Notes: a model not told the origin generated them from the sequence alone. Positions 1 through 8,081 are shown, numbered from the stretch's first letter. The stretch is 10,388 nt of DNA from Flavobacteriales bacterium (GCA_002710495.1 PAKE01000037.1:1-10388), one strand, 5' to 3'. Program-made: numbers and translations.

Positions 1-684
1 AGCATCAACATAGCATACATATTCTGCTGGACCAATATTGTTTTTTGTACTTAAATGTACTACATAAACTAAATGATACTCATAATTTCCATTTTTTGGA
101 ATTGGTAGTATCTTTAAACTCTCTTCTATATCACTATCTGTAATAGAAAATGGTAAATTCTGTTTTGCAGACACTAAAGAAGATGAAGCGGAAAAAGTTG
201 GAATAATAGATATATTAATATCTGAAAATACATCTAACCCAAAAACAACCACCTCATTATTTTTATTCATCTTAATATAAAGTCTGCTGTCAAGAACTTC
301 CAAATCATGATAAGATTGAGTGTAAATATAATTTTTATATTTTTCATTTTCTGTTTCTGATGCAAGTATCAAATCTGCAAAAGGAACATTAAATACAGAT
401 AAATTATTTTCAATAAAATTAGATGGATTTGTGACAGATATTCCTTCTCCAAAAGCTCTGTGAGGTTTTCTGTTATATTCATTAAAATATACATACCAAT
501 TTGGATTTAACGATTGAAATTCTTTCCATGAAATCCCATTTCTTAAATGATACTGAACATCAGCATTCAAATGAATTGCCTGCTTAATATACCTTACTTC
601 ATGCTCGTCCTCATGAAAGTGATCTCCAGAAAAAACAGGAACACAAAAGGTAGTTACGCAAATTATAAATAATATTTTTTTCAT
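1..684 (-). CDS. Secreted protein with FTP-like propeptide region, 3' end missing
   Basis: This is the first 228 codons of a gene whose 3' end lies beyond the left edge; the frame is open to position 1. The ATG at 684-682 starts a clear signal peptide (MKKILFIICV..., hydrophobic to about residue 19, likely cut after VFS). Residues 60-85 (NPNWYVYFNEYNRKPHRAFG) resemble the start of many secreted Bacteroidota precursors. Residues 120-160 (IYTQSYHDLEVLDSRLYIKM, then NNEVVVFGLDVFSDI) match the pattern of the fungalysin/thermolysin propeptide (FTP) domain, which chaperones and inhibits zinc peptidases. Residues 204-228, ending HLVYVVHL...YVCYVDA, look like the PepSY-like strand that follows it. 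I infer an exported precursor, possibly an M4/M36-type metallopeptidase or another type IX cargo. The catalytic part is not in the window, so enzyme identity is open. It lies 78 bp downstream of the hydrolase gene on the same strand. Confidence 0.75.
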   Translation of the reverse strand, partial: MKKILFIICVTTFCVPVFSGDHFHEDEHEVRYIKQAIHLNADVQYHLRNGISWKEFQSLNPNWYVYFNEYNRKPHRAFGEGISVTNPSNFIENNLSVFNVPFADLILASETENEKYKNYIYTQSYHDLEVLDSRLYIKMNKNNEVVVFGLDVFSDINISIIPTFSASSSLVSAKQNLPFSITDSDIEESLKILPIPKNGNYEYHLVYVVHLSTKNNIGPAEYVCYVDA

Positions 685-706
685 TTATTTTATATTTTTA
701 AAGTTG

Positions 707-714
707 TAAAAATA
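707..714 (-). promoter_or_regulatory. Possible -7 element for the FTP-like secreted protein gene
   Basis: On the minus strand the sequence reads TATTTTTA, one base off the Bacteroidota -7 consensus TAnnTTTG, and lies 22 bp upstream of the ATG at 684. A TTTC stands 22 bp further upstream (737-740) where TTTG would be expected. The match is weak in AT-rich DNA, and the gene could instead be read through from the hydrolase gene. Confidence 0.2.
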
Positions 715-762
715 CAAAAATCTAATCAGAATACAGGAAACTTTGTTACATTAAAAAAGAAT

Positions 763-1536
763 CTATTTACGATTATTTAACAAAATAATTTCACCATCAA
801 ATGCGGGACTTACATTTTCTGGAAGTTCTTGTAGCAAATCATCATGCTTTCCCATAAAATGACTAATATGTGTAAATAAAGCTTTTTTTGGATTCACCTC
901 TTCTATTAGTTTTAAAGACTCATCTAAATTAAAATGAGAGATATGTTTCTTTTTTCTTAAAGAGTCAATAATTAATAAGTCTGCATCTTTAATCTTTTCT
1001 TTCTCTTTATCAGATATATAACTAACATCAGTTATATAAACAAAGTCCTGTATTCTGAAACCAAATACAGGCATCTTATAATGCATTACTTCAATTGGAA
1101 TAATGTCAGTTTCATTAACTTTAAAAGGAGTGTTACTAATAGTGTTAATATTTACTCTTGGTATTCCTGGATAGTCATGTCCAGAGAACACATAATGAAA
1201 CTCTCTTTTAAGTGCATCTCCTACTCTCTGTGTTGCAAATATTTCCATATCCTTCTTCCATTTATGATTAAAAGCCCTTACGTCATCCATTCCCGCAATA
1301 TGATCTTTATGCTCATGAGTAAATAAAATCGCATCTACTTTTTGCACGTTCTCTCTTAGCATTTGCTGCCTAAAATCAGGGCCTGTATCCACTACAATTG
1401 TTTGTCCATCTAATTCAATCATTACTGAAGATCTTAGCCTTTTGTCTTTCTGGTTATCAGACAAACAAACATCACAACGACATGCAATTACTGGTACACC
1501 TTGAGATGTTCCAGTTCCTAATAAAGTTATCTTCAT
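763..1536 (-). CDS. PhnP-like metallo-beta-lactamase-fold hydrolase
   Basis: This 257-residue cytoplasmic protein belongs to the metallo-beta-lactamase superfamily, PhnP-like branch (E. coli PhnP is of similar length). It opens with LLGTGTSQGVPV and a Cys cluster C19-R-C21-D-V-C24, which corresponds to the structural zinc site of PhnP. TGPDFR is at 51-56. The catalytic metal motif HxHxDH is at 74-79 (THEHKDH). H152, D170 (YITDVS) and H223 (FTHISH) fit the remaining metal ligands, and H198/H201 fit the extra PhnP-type histidines. All key residues are present, so it should be an active dinuclear metal phosphodiesterase. PhnP itself cleaves cyclic ribose phosphates in phosphonate breakdown, but no phn genes are nearby, so the substrate here is unknown. 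It is transcribed away from the 476-residue protein gene across a 96-bp gap. No signal peptide is present. Confidence 0.88.
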   Translation of the reverse strand: MKITLLGTGTSQGVPVIACRCDVCLSDNQKDKRLRSSVMIELDGQTIVVDTGPDFRQQMLRENVQKVDAILFTHEHKDHIAGMDDVRAFNHKWKKDMEIFATQRVGDALKREFHYVFSGHDYPGIPRVNINTISNTPFKVNETDIIPIEVMHYKMPVFGFRIQDFVYITDVSYISDKEKEKIKDADLLIIDSLRKKKHISHFNLDESLKLIEEVNPKKALFTHISHFMGKHDDLLQELPENVSPAFDGEIILLNNRK

Positions 1537-1581
1537 TATTTAAATAAAATATAATGATGTAAAAATATAGATTTATACCTG

Positions 1582-1589
1582 CAAAAATA
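1582..1589 (-). promoter_or_regulatory. -7 element for the PhnP-like hydrolase gene
   Basis: Read on the minus strand this is TATTTTTG followed by C, an exact fit to the Bacteroidota -7 consensus TAnnTTTG. It lies 45 bp upstream of the ATG at 1536, giving a leader of roughly 40 nt. No good TTTG -33 element is found 19-21 bp further up, so the call rests on the -7 box and its position. Confidence 0.4.
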
Positions 1590-1601
1590 GAAATAAGTCG
1601 T

Positions 1602-1609
1602 TAAATTTG
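1602..1609 (+). promoter_or_regulatory. -7 element for the 476-residue protein / outer-membrane protein operon
   Basis: TAAATTTG is an exact match to TAnnTTTG and lies 23 bp before the ATG at 1633. The -33 region is poor: CCTG at 1578-1581, with a 20-bp spacer. That -33 position abuts the divergent hydrolase -7 box at 1582-1589, so the two promoters overlap. It is the only candidate promoter seen for the two-gene unit 1633-5628. Confidence 0.42.
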
Positions 1610-1632
1610 CTACGTTTTTCAAAAGATAAAAA

Positions 1633-3063
1633 ATGACGGAAGAAGAATTAATACTTAGTGCAACTCAGAAAGCTCTGAAGATAAATTTAGATACAAGTAT
1701 CTATGGAAGTATGGTGGAAATTGGAGCTGGGCAAGAGGTTGCTCGTCAATTTTTTAGAGCAGGGTCCGCTTCAGGAACTATTGCAAAAACTATGTCAGCA
1801 TACGACAGAAATTTTTCTGATGCAATATACGGTAAAGAAGAACATGGAAGATATGTTTGTAAAAGTAGACTCTTAAACATGTTAGATCATGAATACTCTT
1901 TAATTGAAGAACGTCTAAACCCAGCAGACTCACCAGATAGAAGATATTTCACTTTTGCAGATACTGTATCTACAATAAATTACGAGAAAACTAATAAGGG
2001 ACATGGTTGGATTGGAGTGAGATTCCAAAAAGAATCAAACTCAAAACCAAATGACATTATTTTACATGTGAATCTGCATGACCAAGATGCAAAAATACAG
2101 CAAGAGACTATTGGTACCTTAGGAACTAACTTACTTCATGCTTGTTTTTATCAGTCTGATCCAAAAGATATTTTAAAAGAATTGTACGACAATCTTTCCA
2201 GATCATCTATTGATATTGATATGGTACACTTTTATGGACCAGAATTCAAAGATATAGATAACAGACTTTTAAGTTTAACCCTGGTAAAAGAGAAGATGAC
2301 TGATGGAGTTATTTTCACTCCTGATGGATTAAATCATCAACCTTCAGATATTCTTCATCAAAAAAATATATTAGCGCTTAGAGGTTCTTTTCGTCCTGTA
2401 ACAAAAGTAAATATTGATATGTTAGAGAATGGTTTAGAGAAATTCTCTTCTGATAAAAAAGTTAAAAAAGAGGACATTCAGGTACTATTAGAAATTACAT
2501 TAAGTAATCTAAAAACTGATGGAAATGTTGATGAACAAGATTTCTTAGATAGAGTTGATATTTTATGTTCTCTTGGTTACACTGTAATGATCTCAAACTT
2601 CAGAAAATATTATAAAGTTATAGAGTATTTATCTCAATTTACACCAAAAAGAATGGGATTAATAATTGGTGTAGATAGCTTAATAGATATGTTCGAAGAA
2701 AAATATTACAGAAACTTAAACGGTGGAATAATGGAAGCATTTGGAATTATTTTCACAAGAGATATTAAGATATATTTATATCCTTACAAACCAAATACAG
2801 AGTCTGAATTATTAAACTCTAATAACATACCTATACATCCAAGAGTGAAAACTCTTTACGAATATTTATACAGAAACAAAAGAATTGAAGATCTAGATCA
2901 CAACAAAGAAGTGCTTGGTATTTTTTCTAGAGAAGTATTTAAAAAAATAAAAAATTGCGAAGAAGGAACTTGGGAACATATGGTTCCAGAAGGTGTTGAT
3001 GAAATTATTAAAGAAAAATGCTTATTTGGATCCTCTTGCGAATTTCCATCAAAGAAAGATTAG
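1633..3063 (+). CDS. Conserved protein of unknown function (476 residues)
   Basis: I recognise the general family as one conserved in Bacteroidota and some other bacteria, but know of no established function. The protein has no signal peptide and no transmembrane segment, so it is probably cytoplasmic. Visible blocks are YGSMVEIGAGQEVARQFFRA (24-43), then SGTIAKTMSAYDRNFSDAIYG (47-67, split here as SGTIAKTMSAYD and FSDAIYG), TIGTLGTNLLHACFY (159-173), LALRGSFRPVTKVN (247-260) and a C-terminal half with NGGIMEAFGIIFTRDIKIYL (363-382). These blocks look like conserved cores but match no catalytic signature I know. From memory, relatives sometimes carry labels such as TonB-dependent receptor or nicotinate-nucleotide adenylyltransferase. 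Neither fits: there is no beta-barrel or export signal, and no HxGH-type nucleotidyltransferase motif. The stop is only 6 bp before the outer-membrane protein gene, which implies co-transcription. Confidence 0.85.
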   Translation: MTEEELILSATQKALKINLDTSIYGSMVEIGAGQEVARQFFRAGSASGTIAKTMSAYDRNFSDAIYGKEEHGRYVCKSRLLNMLDHEYSLIEERLNPADSPDRRYFTFADTVSTINYEKTNKGHGWIGVRFQKESNSKPNDIILHVNLHDQDAKIQQETIGTLGTNLLHACFYQSDPKDILKELYDNLSRSSIDIDMVHFYGPEFKDIDNRLLSLTLVKEKMTDGVIFTPDGLNHQPSDILHQKNILALRGSFRPVTKVNIDMLENGLEKFSSDKKVKKEDIQVLLEITLSNLKTDGNVDEQDFLDRVDILCSLGYTVMISNFRKYYKVIEYLSQFTPKRMGLIIGVDSLIDMFEEKYYRNLNGGIMEAFGIIFTRDIKIYLYPYKPNTESELLNSNNIPIHPRVKTLYEYLYRNKRIEDLDHNKEVLGIFSREVFKKIKNCEEGTWEHMVPEGVDEIIKEKCLFGSSCEFPSKKD

Positions 3064-3069
3064 AATTTT

Positions 3070-5628
3070 ATGATTAAAAAAATATTTATTACATCTTTTA
3101 TCCTTTTTTCAATATTTTCTTTCTCACAAGGAATGAGAGTAAATGGAACATCTGGTGCTACATGGGAAAAAAATGAAACTAAAGGAGAAATTAATGGAAG
3201 AGTAACTAACAACAATAATATTGCAATTGAATATGCGAACGTGTCCATTTATAATATCAATAAGAAAAAAATTATAGACGGAACAATAACTGATAAGAAA
3301 GGGAAGTTTTCTTTTAAGGATATAGTAGTTGGAAAATATAAATTAAGTATTAGTTTCTTAGGTTATCAAACTAAAGACATTATAATTGAGACATCAAATA
3401 AAAATCCTAATCATCAATTTAAGAAAATATTAATAAAACCCTCTGCAAATCAGATAAATGAAATTGAAATAAATGAAACAAAAGCAATCTATGAGAATAA
3501 AATTGACAAGATTGTTTACAACCCTGAAAACGACATAAACCAAAGTGCAGATGATGCAACTGATGTACTCAGAAAAGCCCCATTACTTTCTGTTGATTTA
3601 GATGGTAATGTTTCCTTAAGAGGTAGTAACAATATTAAGTTTTTGATAAATGGGAAAGCTTCTAGTTTCTTAACTTCTGATATCTCATCAGCATTGAAGA
3701 TGATTCCAGCAGATCAAATCAAAAGTATAGAAGTAATTACTAGTCCAGGTGCAAAGTATGACGGTGAGGGGGATGCGGGAATTGTAAACATAATTACTAA
3801 GAAGAAAATTATTGATGGATATAAAGCAACTGTCTCTGGATCAATTGGAAAGAGAGTTAGTAGAAATAACTTAAACTTAACAGTAGGTAAAAACAATTTT
3901 GGAATATCAGCTAAAGGTGGTGTTTTTGGAATGTATTGGCCTAGGAAAGGAAAGACTGATTATATAAGAAAAGATTGGGATATTGAATCAATGATAGACA
4001 CCAATATATTAATTAGAAATGGAGAAACATTTAGTAGGTGGACTGGATATAGATCTGGCATCAATATGTATTATGATGCAACCCCATTTACAAGTTTTAC
4101 TTCTGGTTTTTCCTTTGGAGGAAGGGATAAATTCAGCGATGATTCAACACAAATAAGTTACACTGGTGATACAATATATGAGTATAAGTCAATAGTAAAT
4201 TCGCACTCAATAAGTAACCAAATTGAATGGACTACAGATTTTACTAAGACATTTGCGAATAATCCTGAAAGAGAGCTAACACTCTCATTCCAGATAAATG
4301 GTGATTTTGAAGATGAAAGAAGTAATATCTATGAAAATAATTTAATTACAAGAAACATAAGTGATGGTTTAGGAACAGAAAAAACATTCCAATTGGACTA
4401 TGTACATCCCTTAGGAAAAAAGCAAGCAATTGTAAAAGACAACATTAATCAAGAGAGATTTTCTAAAACAAATGGAGGAAAAGGAAGATATAGTAATAAA
4501 AATAAATCTAATGAAACAATCTCTGAAAATAAGATTGAATTTGGGTTAAAGTATATTGACAGAAATAATAAATTTGATTATTACACAACGCAAGAAGATG
4601 TAGAAAATAACGCAATATATTTCTTGTCGGAAGAAGAAACATTTAATTATGGTCAAACTGTTGGAAGTGCTTATTTATCTTCTCAGGTTTCATTACCAAA
4701 TAATATAGGAATTATTCTTGGAGGTAGATATGAATTAACCAATATAGATGGAAAATGGAAAAATAATACAACAGACAACTTCACTAGAAAGCCATATGCA
4801 AACTTTCTTCCAAACATCGTTATAAATAAGAAAATATCAATGACAAAATCATTAAAACTATCTTACAATAATAGAATCAGAAGACCAAGCAGTTATTATA
4901 TTAATCCAAATATAGGCAGGACGGATAATAAAAATATTGTAATTGGAAATCCTGAATTAAAACCAGCTTTATCTGATCAAGTAGAATTTGGATACAATTC
5001 GTTTAGTAAATTTTTTCAATCTAGTTATTATGTTTATTTAAAAAACACAAGAGATGTCATTGAATCAAATATCACAATACAAGGAGACACCTCAATAACT
5101 AATTATCAAAATATTGGAGAAAACTCTAAATTAGGTTTTAACTATTATGGTTCGATTACGCTAAAAAGCATTAATCTTAGAGGAGGTTTTAATATTTTTC
5201 AATATTCTTCTAATGATGATAGATATGGATCAATCAAAGCTATTTTGTATAATTATAATTTTGGAGGTACGATAGATCTTGGCAATAGATATAAATTTGA
5301 GACATGGGGTTGGTTCTCATCTCCACAACAAAATTTACAAGGTACAACAGATAGCTGGTCTATGATGAGTTTTGGAATTAAAAAAGATTTTAAAAACAGA
5401 AGAGGGTCTCTTGGTCTACGTTTTGTTGAACCTTTTAATAAATACAAGAATATGACTAGTGAGATTCAAGGGGGAAGTTTTACTCAATATAGCAATAGAC
5501 AAATCGCAATGCGTTCGATAGGAATCAGCTTCAGCTACACATTTGGAAAACTTAATTTCAAAGAAAAGAGAATAAATAGTAAGATAAAAAATAATGATCA
5601 GATACAAGGAGGGGGTACAGAACAATAA
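3070..5628 (+). CDS. Outer-membrane beta-barrel protein, TonB-dependent-receptor-like
   Basis: This 852-residue protein starts with a signal peptide (MIKKIFITSFILFSIFSFSQ, cut near residue 20). Residues about 38-122 form a carboxypeptidase-regulatory-like beta-sandwich (GEINGRVTNNN..., GTITDKKGKFSF, ISFLGYQ). Residues about 155-245 form a TonB-receptor-type plug (DDATDVLRKAPLLSVDLDGN, VSLRGSNNIKFLINGK, IKSIEVITSPGAKYDGEGDAGIVNII, the last given in pieces here only as SIEVITSPGAKYDGEG). The rest is a beta-barrel rich in alternating aromatic strands, ending in ISFSYTFGKL (819-828). This is the outer-membrane-beta-barrel family architecture, not SusC: no SusD partner is present and no SusC signature was seen. 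A charged 24-residue tail (IKNNDQIQGGG) follows the last strand, a common trait in this family. The ligand is unknown; import or TonB dependence is inference. It follows the 476-residue protein gene by 6 bp and converges on pheT. Confidence 0.9.
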   Translation: MIKKIFITSFILFSIFSFSQGMRVNGTSGATWEKNETKGEINGRVTNNNNIAIEYANVSIYNINKKKIIDGTITDKKGKFSFKDIVVGKYKLSISFLGYQTKDIIIETSNKNPNHQFKKILIKPSANQINEIEINETKAIYENKIDKIVYNPENDINQSADDATDVLRKAPLLSVDLDGNVSLRGSNNIKFLINGKASSFLTSDISSALKMIPADQIKSIEVITSPGAKYDGEGDAGIVNIITKKKIIDGYKATVSGSIGKRVSRNNLNLTVGKNNFGISAKGGVFGMYWPRKGKTDYIRKDWDIESMIDTNILIRNGETFSRWTGYRSGINMYYDATPFTSFTSGFSFGGRDKFSDDSTQISYTGDTIYEYKSIVNSHSISNQIEWTTDFTKTFANNPERELTLSFQINGDFEDERSNIYENNLITRNISDGLGTEKTFQLDYVHPLGKKQAIVKDNINQERFSKTNGGKGRYSNKNKSNETISENKIEFGLKYIDRNNKFDYYTTQEDVENNAIYFLSEEETFNYGQTVGSAYLSSQVSLPNNIGIILGGRYELTNIDGKWKNNTTDNFTRKPYANFLPNIVINKKISMTKSLKLSYNNRIRRPSSYYINPNIGRTDNKNIVIGNPELKPALSDQVEFGYNSFSKFFQSSYYVYLKNTRDVIESNITIQGDTSITNYQNIGENSKLGFNYYGSITLKSINLRGGFNIFQYSSNDDRYGSIKAILYNYNFGGTIDLGNRYKFETWGWFSSPQQNLQGTTDSWSMMSFGIKKDFKNRRGSLGLRFVEPFNKYKNMTSEIQGGSFTQYSNRQIAMRSIGISFSYTFGKLNFKEKRINSKIKNNDQIQGGGTEQ

Positions 5629-5632
5629 GAAA

Positions 5633-8062
5633 TTATTTACTCCTTACTTCAGCTCCAACTTTATTTTCGTAGGAACTTATTAGTTTACTCATTACTTTAT
5701 CAATATATTTATCGGTAAGAGTTTTTGTTTTATCTTCTAAAATAAAACTCAGAGCATAAGATTTTTTTCCTTCCGGAAGCTTATCTCCTTCATACACATC
5801 AAATAAATTTACTGATTTCAAAATATTCTTTTCAGTATCTTTTGCTATTTTAAGTAATTCTTTAAAACTTACTTTATTATCAATTAGTAAAGATAAATCT
5901 CTTTTTACAAAAGGAAATTTAGAGACCTCAGAATATTTTATTGTGGTATTTTGAATTAAATCTAAGATTAGATCCCAATTAAAATCTGCATAAAACACAT
6001 CTTTTTTTACACCAAAACTTTTTGTGATTTTAGCATCTACTTTACCAAAACAAACTAATCTTTGTTTCTTATATTGATACATTAATCCCTTAGAAAAACC
6101 ATATCCAGAAACTTTCTCCGATTTTATTTTAGTAACACCCAAACGGAATAAAATATGTTCTACCTTCTCTTTCACAACAAAGAAATCTGTTTTGTTATTA
6201 TTCTCATTCCATCTTTCAGAATTTATTTGCCCTGTTAGTAGCAACATTAAATGTTGTTTCTCCTGATTTTCTTCTTTTACTTTATGATAAGTCTTACCAA
6301 ATTCGTAAAACTTTAAATCTTGACTTTTTCTGTTTATATTAAAAGAAATATTCTCTAGACCAGAAAACAACATAGATTGCCTCATTATATTCAAATCCTG
6401 ACTTAATGGATTCAATATTTTTACATTATGAGATCCATCTAAATCAGAAATTAAATTTGTATAACTTTCCTTTGTAAGTGAATTATTCATTATTTCAGTA
6501 AAACCATTACTAGATAATAAATCTGAAATAATATTTCTTGCTTTTTCAGAATTTACCTCTTCAGAATGAGAAATAGAAGTGTTTAATTTTGTTGGAATTT
6601 TAACTGTATTAAATCCGTAAATTCTCAAAATTTCTTCTATTACATCAACCTCTCTTTGTACATCTACCTTAAATGGAGGAACTCTTAAACTTAATCCGTT
6701 ATCAGACTCCTTTACTACTTCAATTTCCAAATCTGAAAGGATAGATTTTACCGATTCTCTTTCTATCTTCTCTCCTATTAAGTTATCTAATTTACTGTAT
6801 GTCAATTCTACTTCAAAATGTTTAATCTCATTTGGATACACGTCTACTATTTCAGAAGATATCTCTCCACCTGCAATTTCTTTTATTAGAAGAGCAGTTC
6901 TTTTAAGTGCATAAATAGTCATATTTGGATCGCAGCCTCTTTCAAAACGGAAAGAAGAATCAGTACTTAAAGTGTGTCTTTTTGCAGTTTTACGTACATA
7001 AACTGAATTAAAATAAGCGCTCTCCAAAAATATATTTATTGTAGAATCTGAGACTCCAGAATTCAGTCCTCCAAAAACTCCCGCCATACACATTGCTTCA
7101 GAATTATTACAAATCATTAAATCCTGGGAAGAAAGTTTCCGTTCTACTTCATCTAATGTTGTGAATTTTGTTTTTTCCTTTAGCCTTTTTACAATTACTT
7201 TATTATCTTTTATCTTTCTGGCATCAAAAGCATGTAGAGGTTGTCCAGTTTCATGCAGTACAAAATTTGTAATATCTACTATATTATTTATTGGAGATAA
7301 TCCTATTGACTGCAATCTATTTTGTAACCATTCAGGCGATGTACCTATCTTTACACCACTAATTGTAATTCCCGAATATCTAGGACAAAGTTCAGAATCT
7401 TCTATATCAACAGAAATCTTTAAATCATCATTGTCTATCTTAAATTCTTTTATATCCGGTAAAGACAACTCCAGATTTGAACCATTATAATTTAATGCAG
7501 TTTTTAAATCTCTTGCAACACCAAAATGTCCCATTGCATCAGAACGATTAGGAGTTAATCCGATTTCAAAAATAGTATCACTTTCAACTTTAAAATATTC
7601 AGAAGCTAAAGTTCCTACTTTTATATTATCATCTAACACCATAATTCCATCTGTAGTATCTCCAAGACCTAACTCATCTTCCCCACAAATCATGCCTTCT
7701 GAAACCTCACCTCTTATTTTACTTTTCTTAATCGTAAAAGATTCTTCTCCATCATAAAGAACAGAACCAACAGTAGCTACAGGAACTTTCTGACCTGATT
7801 TAACATTTGGAGCTCCACAAACAATATCTAAAATATCTTGATTACCAATATCAACTTTTGTAACATTTAATCTATCTGCATTTGGATGTTTATCACAAGC
7901 TAAAACTTCTCCTATTACAATTCCTTTAAGACCTCCTTTTATACTTTCAAATTCTGTTATACCATCTACTTCTAAACCAATATCTGTCAAATATTCAGAA
8001 ATCTTATTGACCTCTAAATCAAGATTAATATATTGTTTTAACCAATTAAGTGATATATTCAT
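5633..8062 (-). CDS. pheT: Phenylalanyl-tRNA synthetase beta subunit
   Basis: This 809-residue protein is a full-length bacterial PheT, which with PheS forms the alpha2-beta2 enzyme that charges tRNA-Phe. The N-terminal coiled start (MNISLNWLKQYI) leads into an EMAP/OB tRNA-binding fold at about 40-155 (CDKHPNADRLNVTKV 56-70, CGAPNVKSGQKVPVA 82-96, GMICGEDELGLG 123-134). B1 and B3/B4 editing regions follow (LTPNRSDAMGHFGVARDL 169-186; INNIVDITNFVLHETGQPLH 258-277; SSFRFERGCDPN 369-380). B5 spans about 410-485 (VPPFKVDVQREVDVIEEILR 461-480). The catalytic-like core covers about 490-700 (NPLSQDLNIMRQSML 551-565). The C-terminal FDX-ACB anticodon-binding domain is at 714-807 (SKFPFVKRDLSLLID, YALSFILEDKTKTLTD). 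No domain is missing. pheS is not adjacent in this window. The gene is divergent from rarA and its stop lies 4 bp from that of the outer-membrane protein gene. Confidence 0.98.
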   Translation of the reverse strand: MNISLNWLKQYINLDLEVNKISEYLTDIGLEVDGITEFESIKGGLKGIVIGEVLACDKHPNADRLNVTKVDIGNQDILDIVCGAPNVKSGQKVPVATVGSVLYDGEESFTIKKSKIRGEVSEGMICGEDELGLGDTTDGIMVLDDNIKVGTLASEYFKVESDTIFEIGLTPNRSDAMGHFGVARDLKTALNYNGSNLELSLPDIKEFKIDNDDLKISVDIEDSELCPRYSGITISGVKIGTSPEWLQNRLQSIGLSPINNIVDITNFVLHETGQPLHAFDARKIKDNKVIVKRLKEKTKFTTLDEVERKLSSQDLMICNNSEAMCMAGVFGGLNSGVSDSTINIFLESAYFNSVYVRKTAKRHTLSTDSSFRFERGCDPNMTIYALKRTALLIKEIAGGEISSEIVDVYPNEIKHFEVELTYSKLDNLIGEKIERESVKSILSDLEIEVVKESDNGLSLRVPPFKVDVQREVDVIEEILRIYGFNTVKIPTKLNTSISHSEEVNSEKARNIISDLLSSNGFTEIMNNSLTKESYTNLISDLDGSHNVKILNPLSQDLNIMRQSMLFSGLENISFNINRKSQDLKFYEFGKTYHKVKEENQEKQHLMLLLTGQINSERWNENNNKTDFFVVKEKVEHILFRLGVTKIKSEKVSGYGFSKGLMYQYKKQRLVCFGKVDAKITKSFGVKKDVFYADFNWDLILDLIQNTTIKYSEVSKFPFVKRDLSLLIDNKVSFKELLKIAKDTEKNILKSVNLFDVYEGDKLPEGKKSYALSFILEDKTKTLTDKYIDKVMSKLISSYENKVGAEVRSK

Positions 8063-8081
8063 TTTTGTAATTTACTTTATG

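Noticed and set aside
1081..1326. 81-codon open frame on the plus strand
   Set aside because: It is antisense to the hydrolase region that carries the metal-binding motif; its composition is odd and no promoter or homology is visible.
1633..3063. Reading the 476-residue protein as a nicotinate-nucleotide adenylyltransferase
   Set aside because: No (H/T)xxH or HxGH motif and no C-terminal nucleotidyltransferase signature is present, and the length is more than twice that of NadD.
3060..3248. 62-codon hydrophobic open frame on the minus strand
   Set aside because: It is antisense to the signal peptide and N-terminus of the outer-membrane protein; its hydrophobicity follows from the AT-rich complement. 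Similar short antisense frames at 3714-3896, 5253-5447 and 5416-5625 are rejected for the same reason.
5605..5615. AAGGAGG-like Shine-Dalgarno sequence near the end of the outer-membrane protein gene
   Set aside because: It encodes the Gly-rich tail of the protein, no plus-strand gene starts downstream, and this group of bacteria rarely uses such sites.
3070..5628. SusC-type glycan receptor of a polysaccharide utilisation locus
   Set aside because: There is no SusD-like gene, no glycoside hydrolase and no sensor nearby, and the sequence fits the general outer-membrane beta-barrel family rather than SusC.
5606..5645. Possible bidirectional terminator: AAGGAG (5606-5611) and CTCCTT (5640-5645), with an inner AATAA-GAAA-TTATT (5624-5637)
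   Set aside because: The outer stem is 6 bp with uneven internal unpaired stretches, the inner stem is all A-T, and no T-tract follows on either strand. It is too weak to call.
7161..7490. 109-codon open frame on the plus strand
   Set aside because: It is antisense to the conserved B3/B4 region of pheT, which is clearly coding on the other strand.
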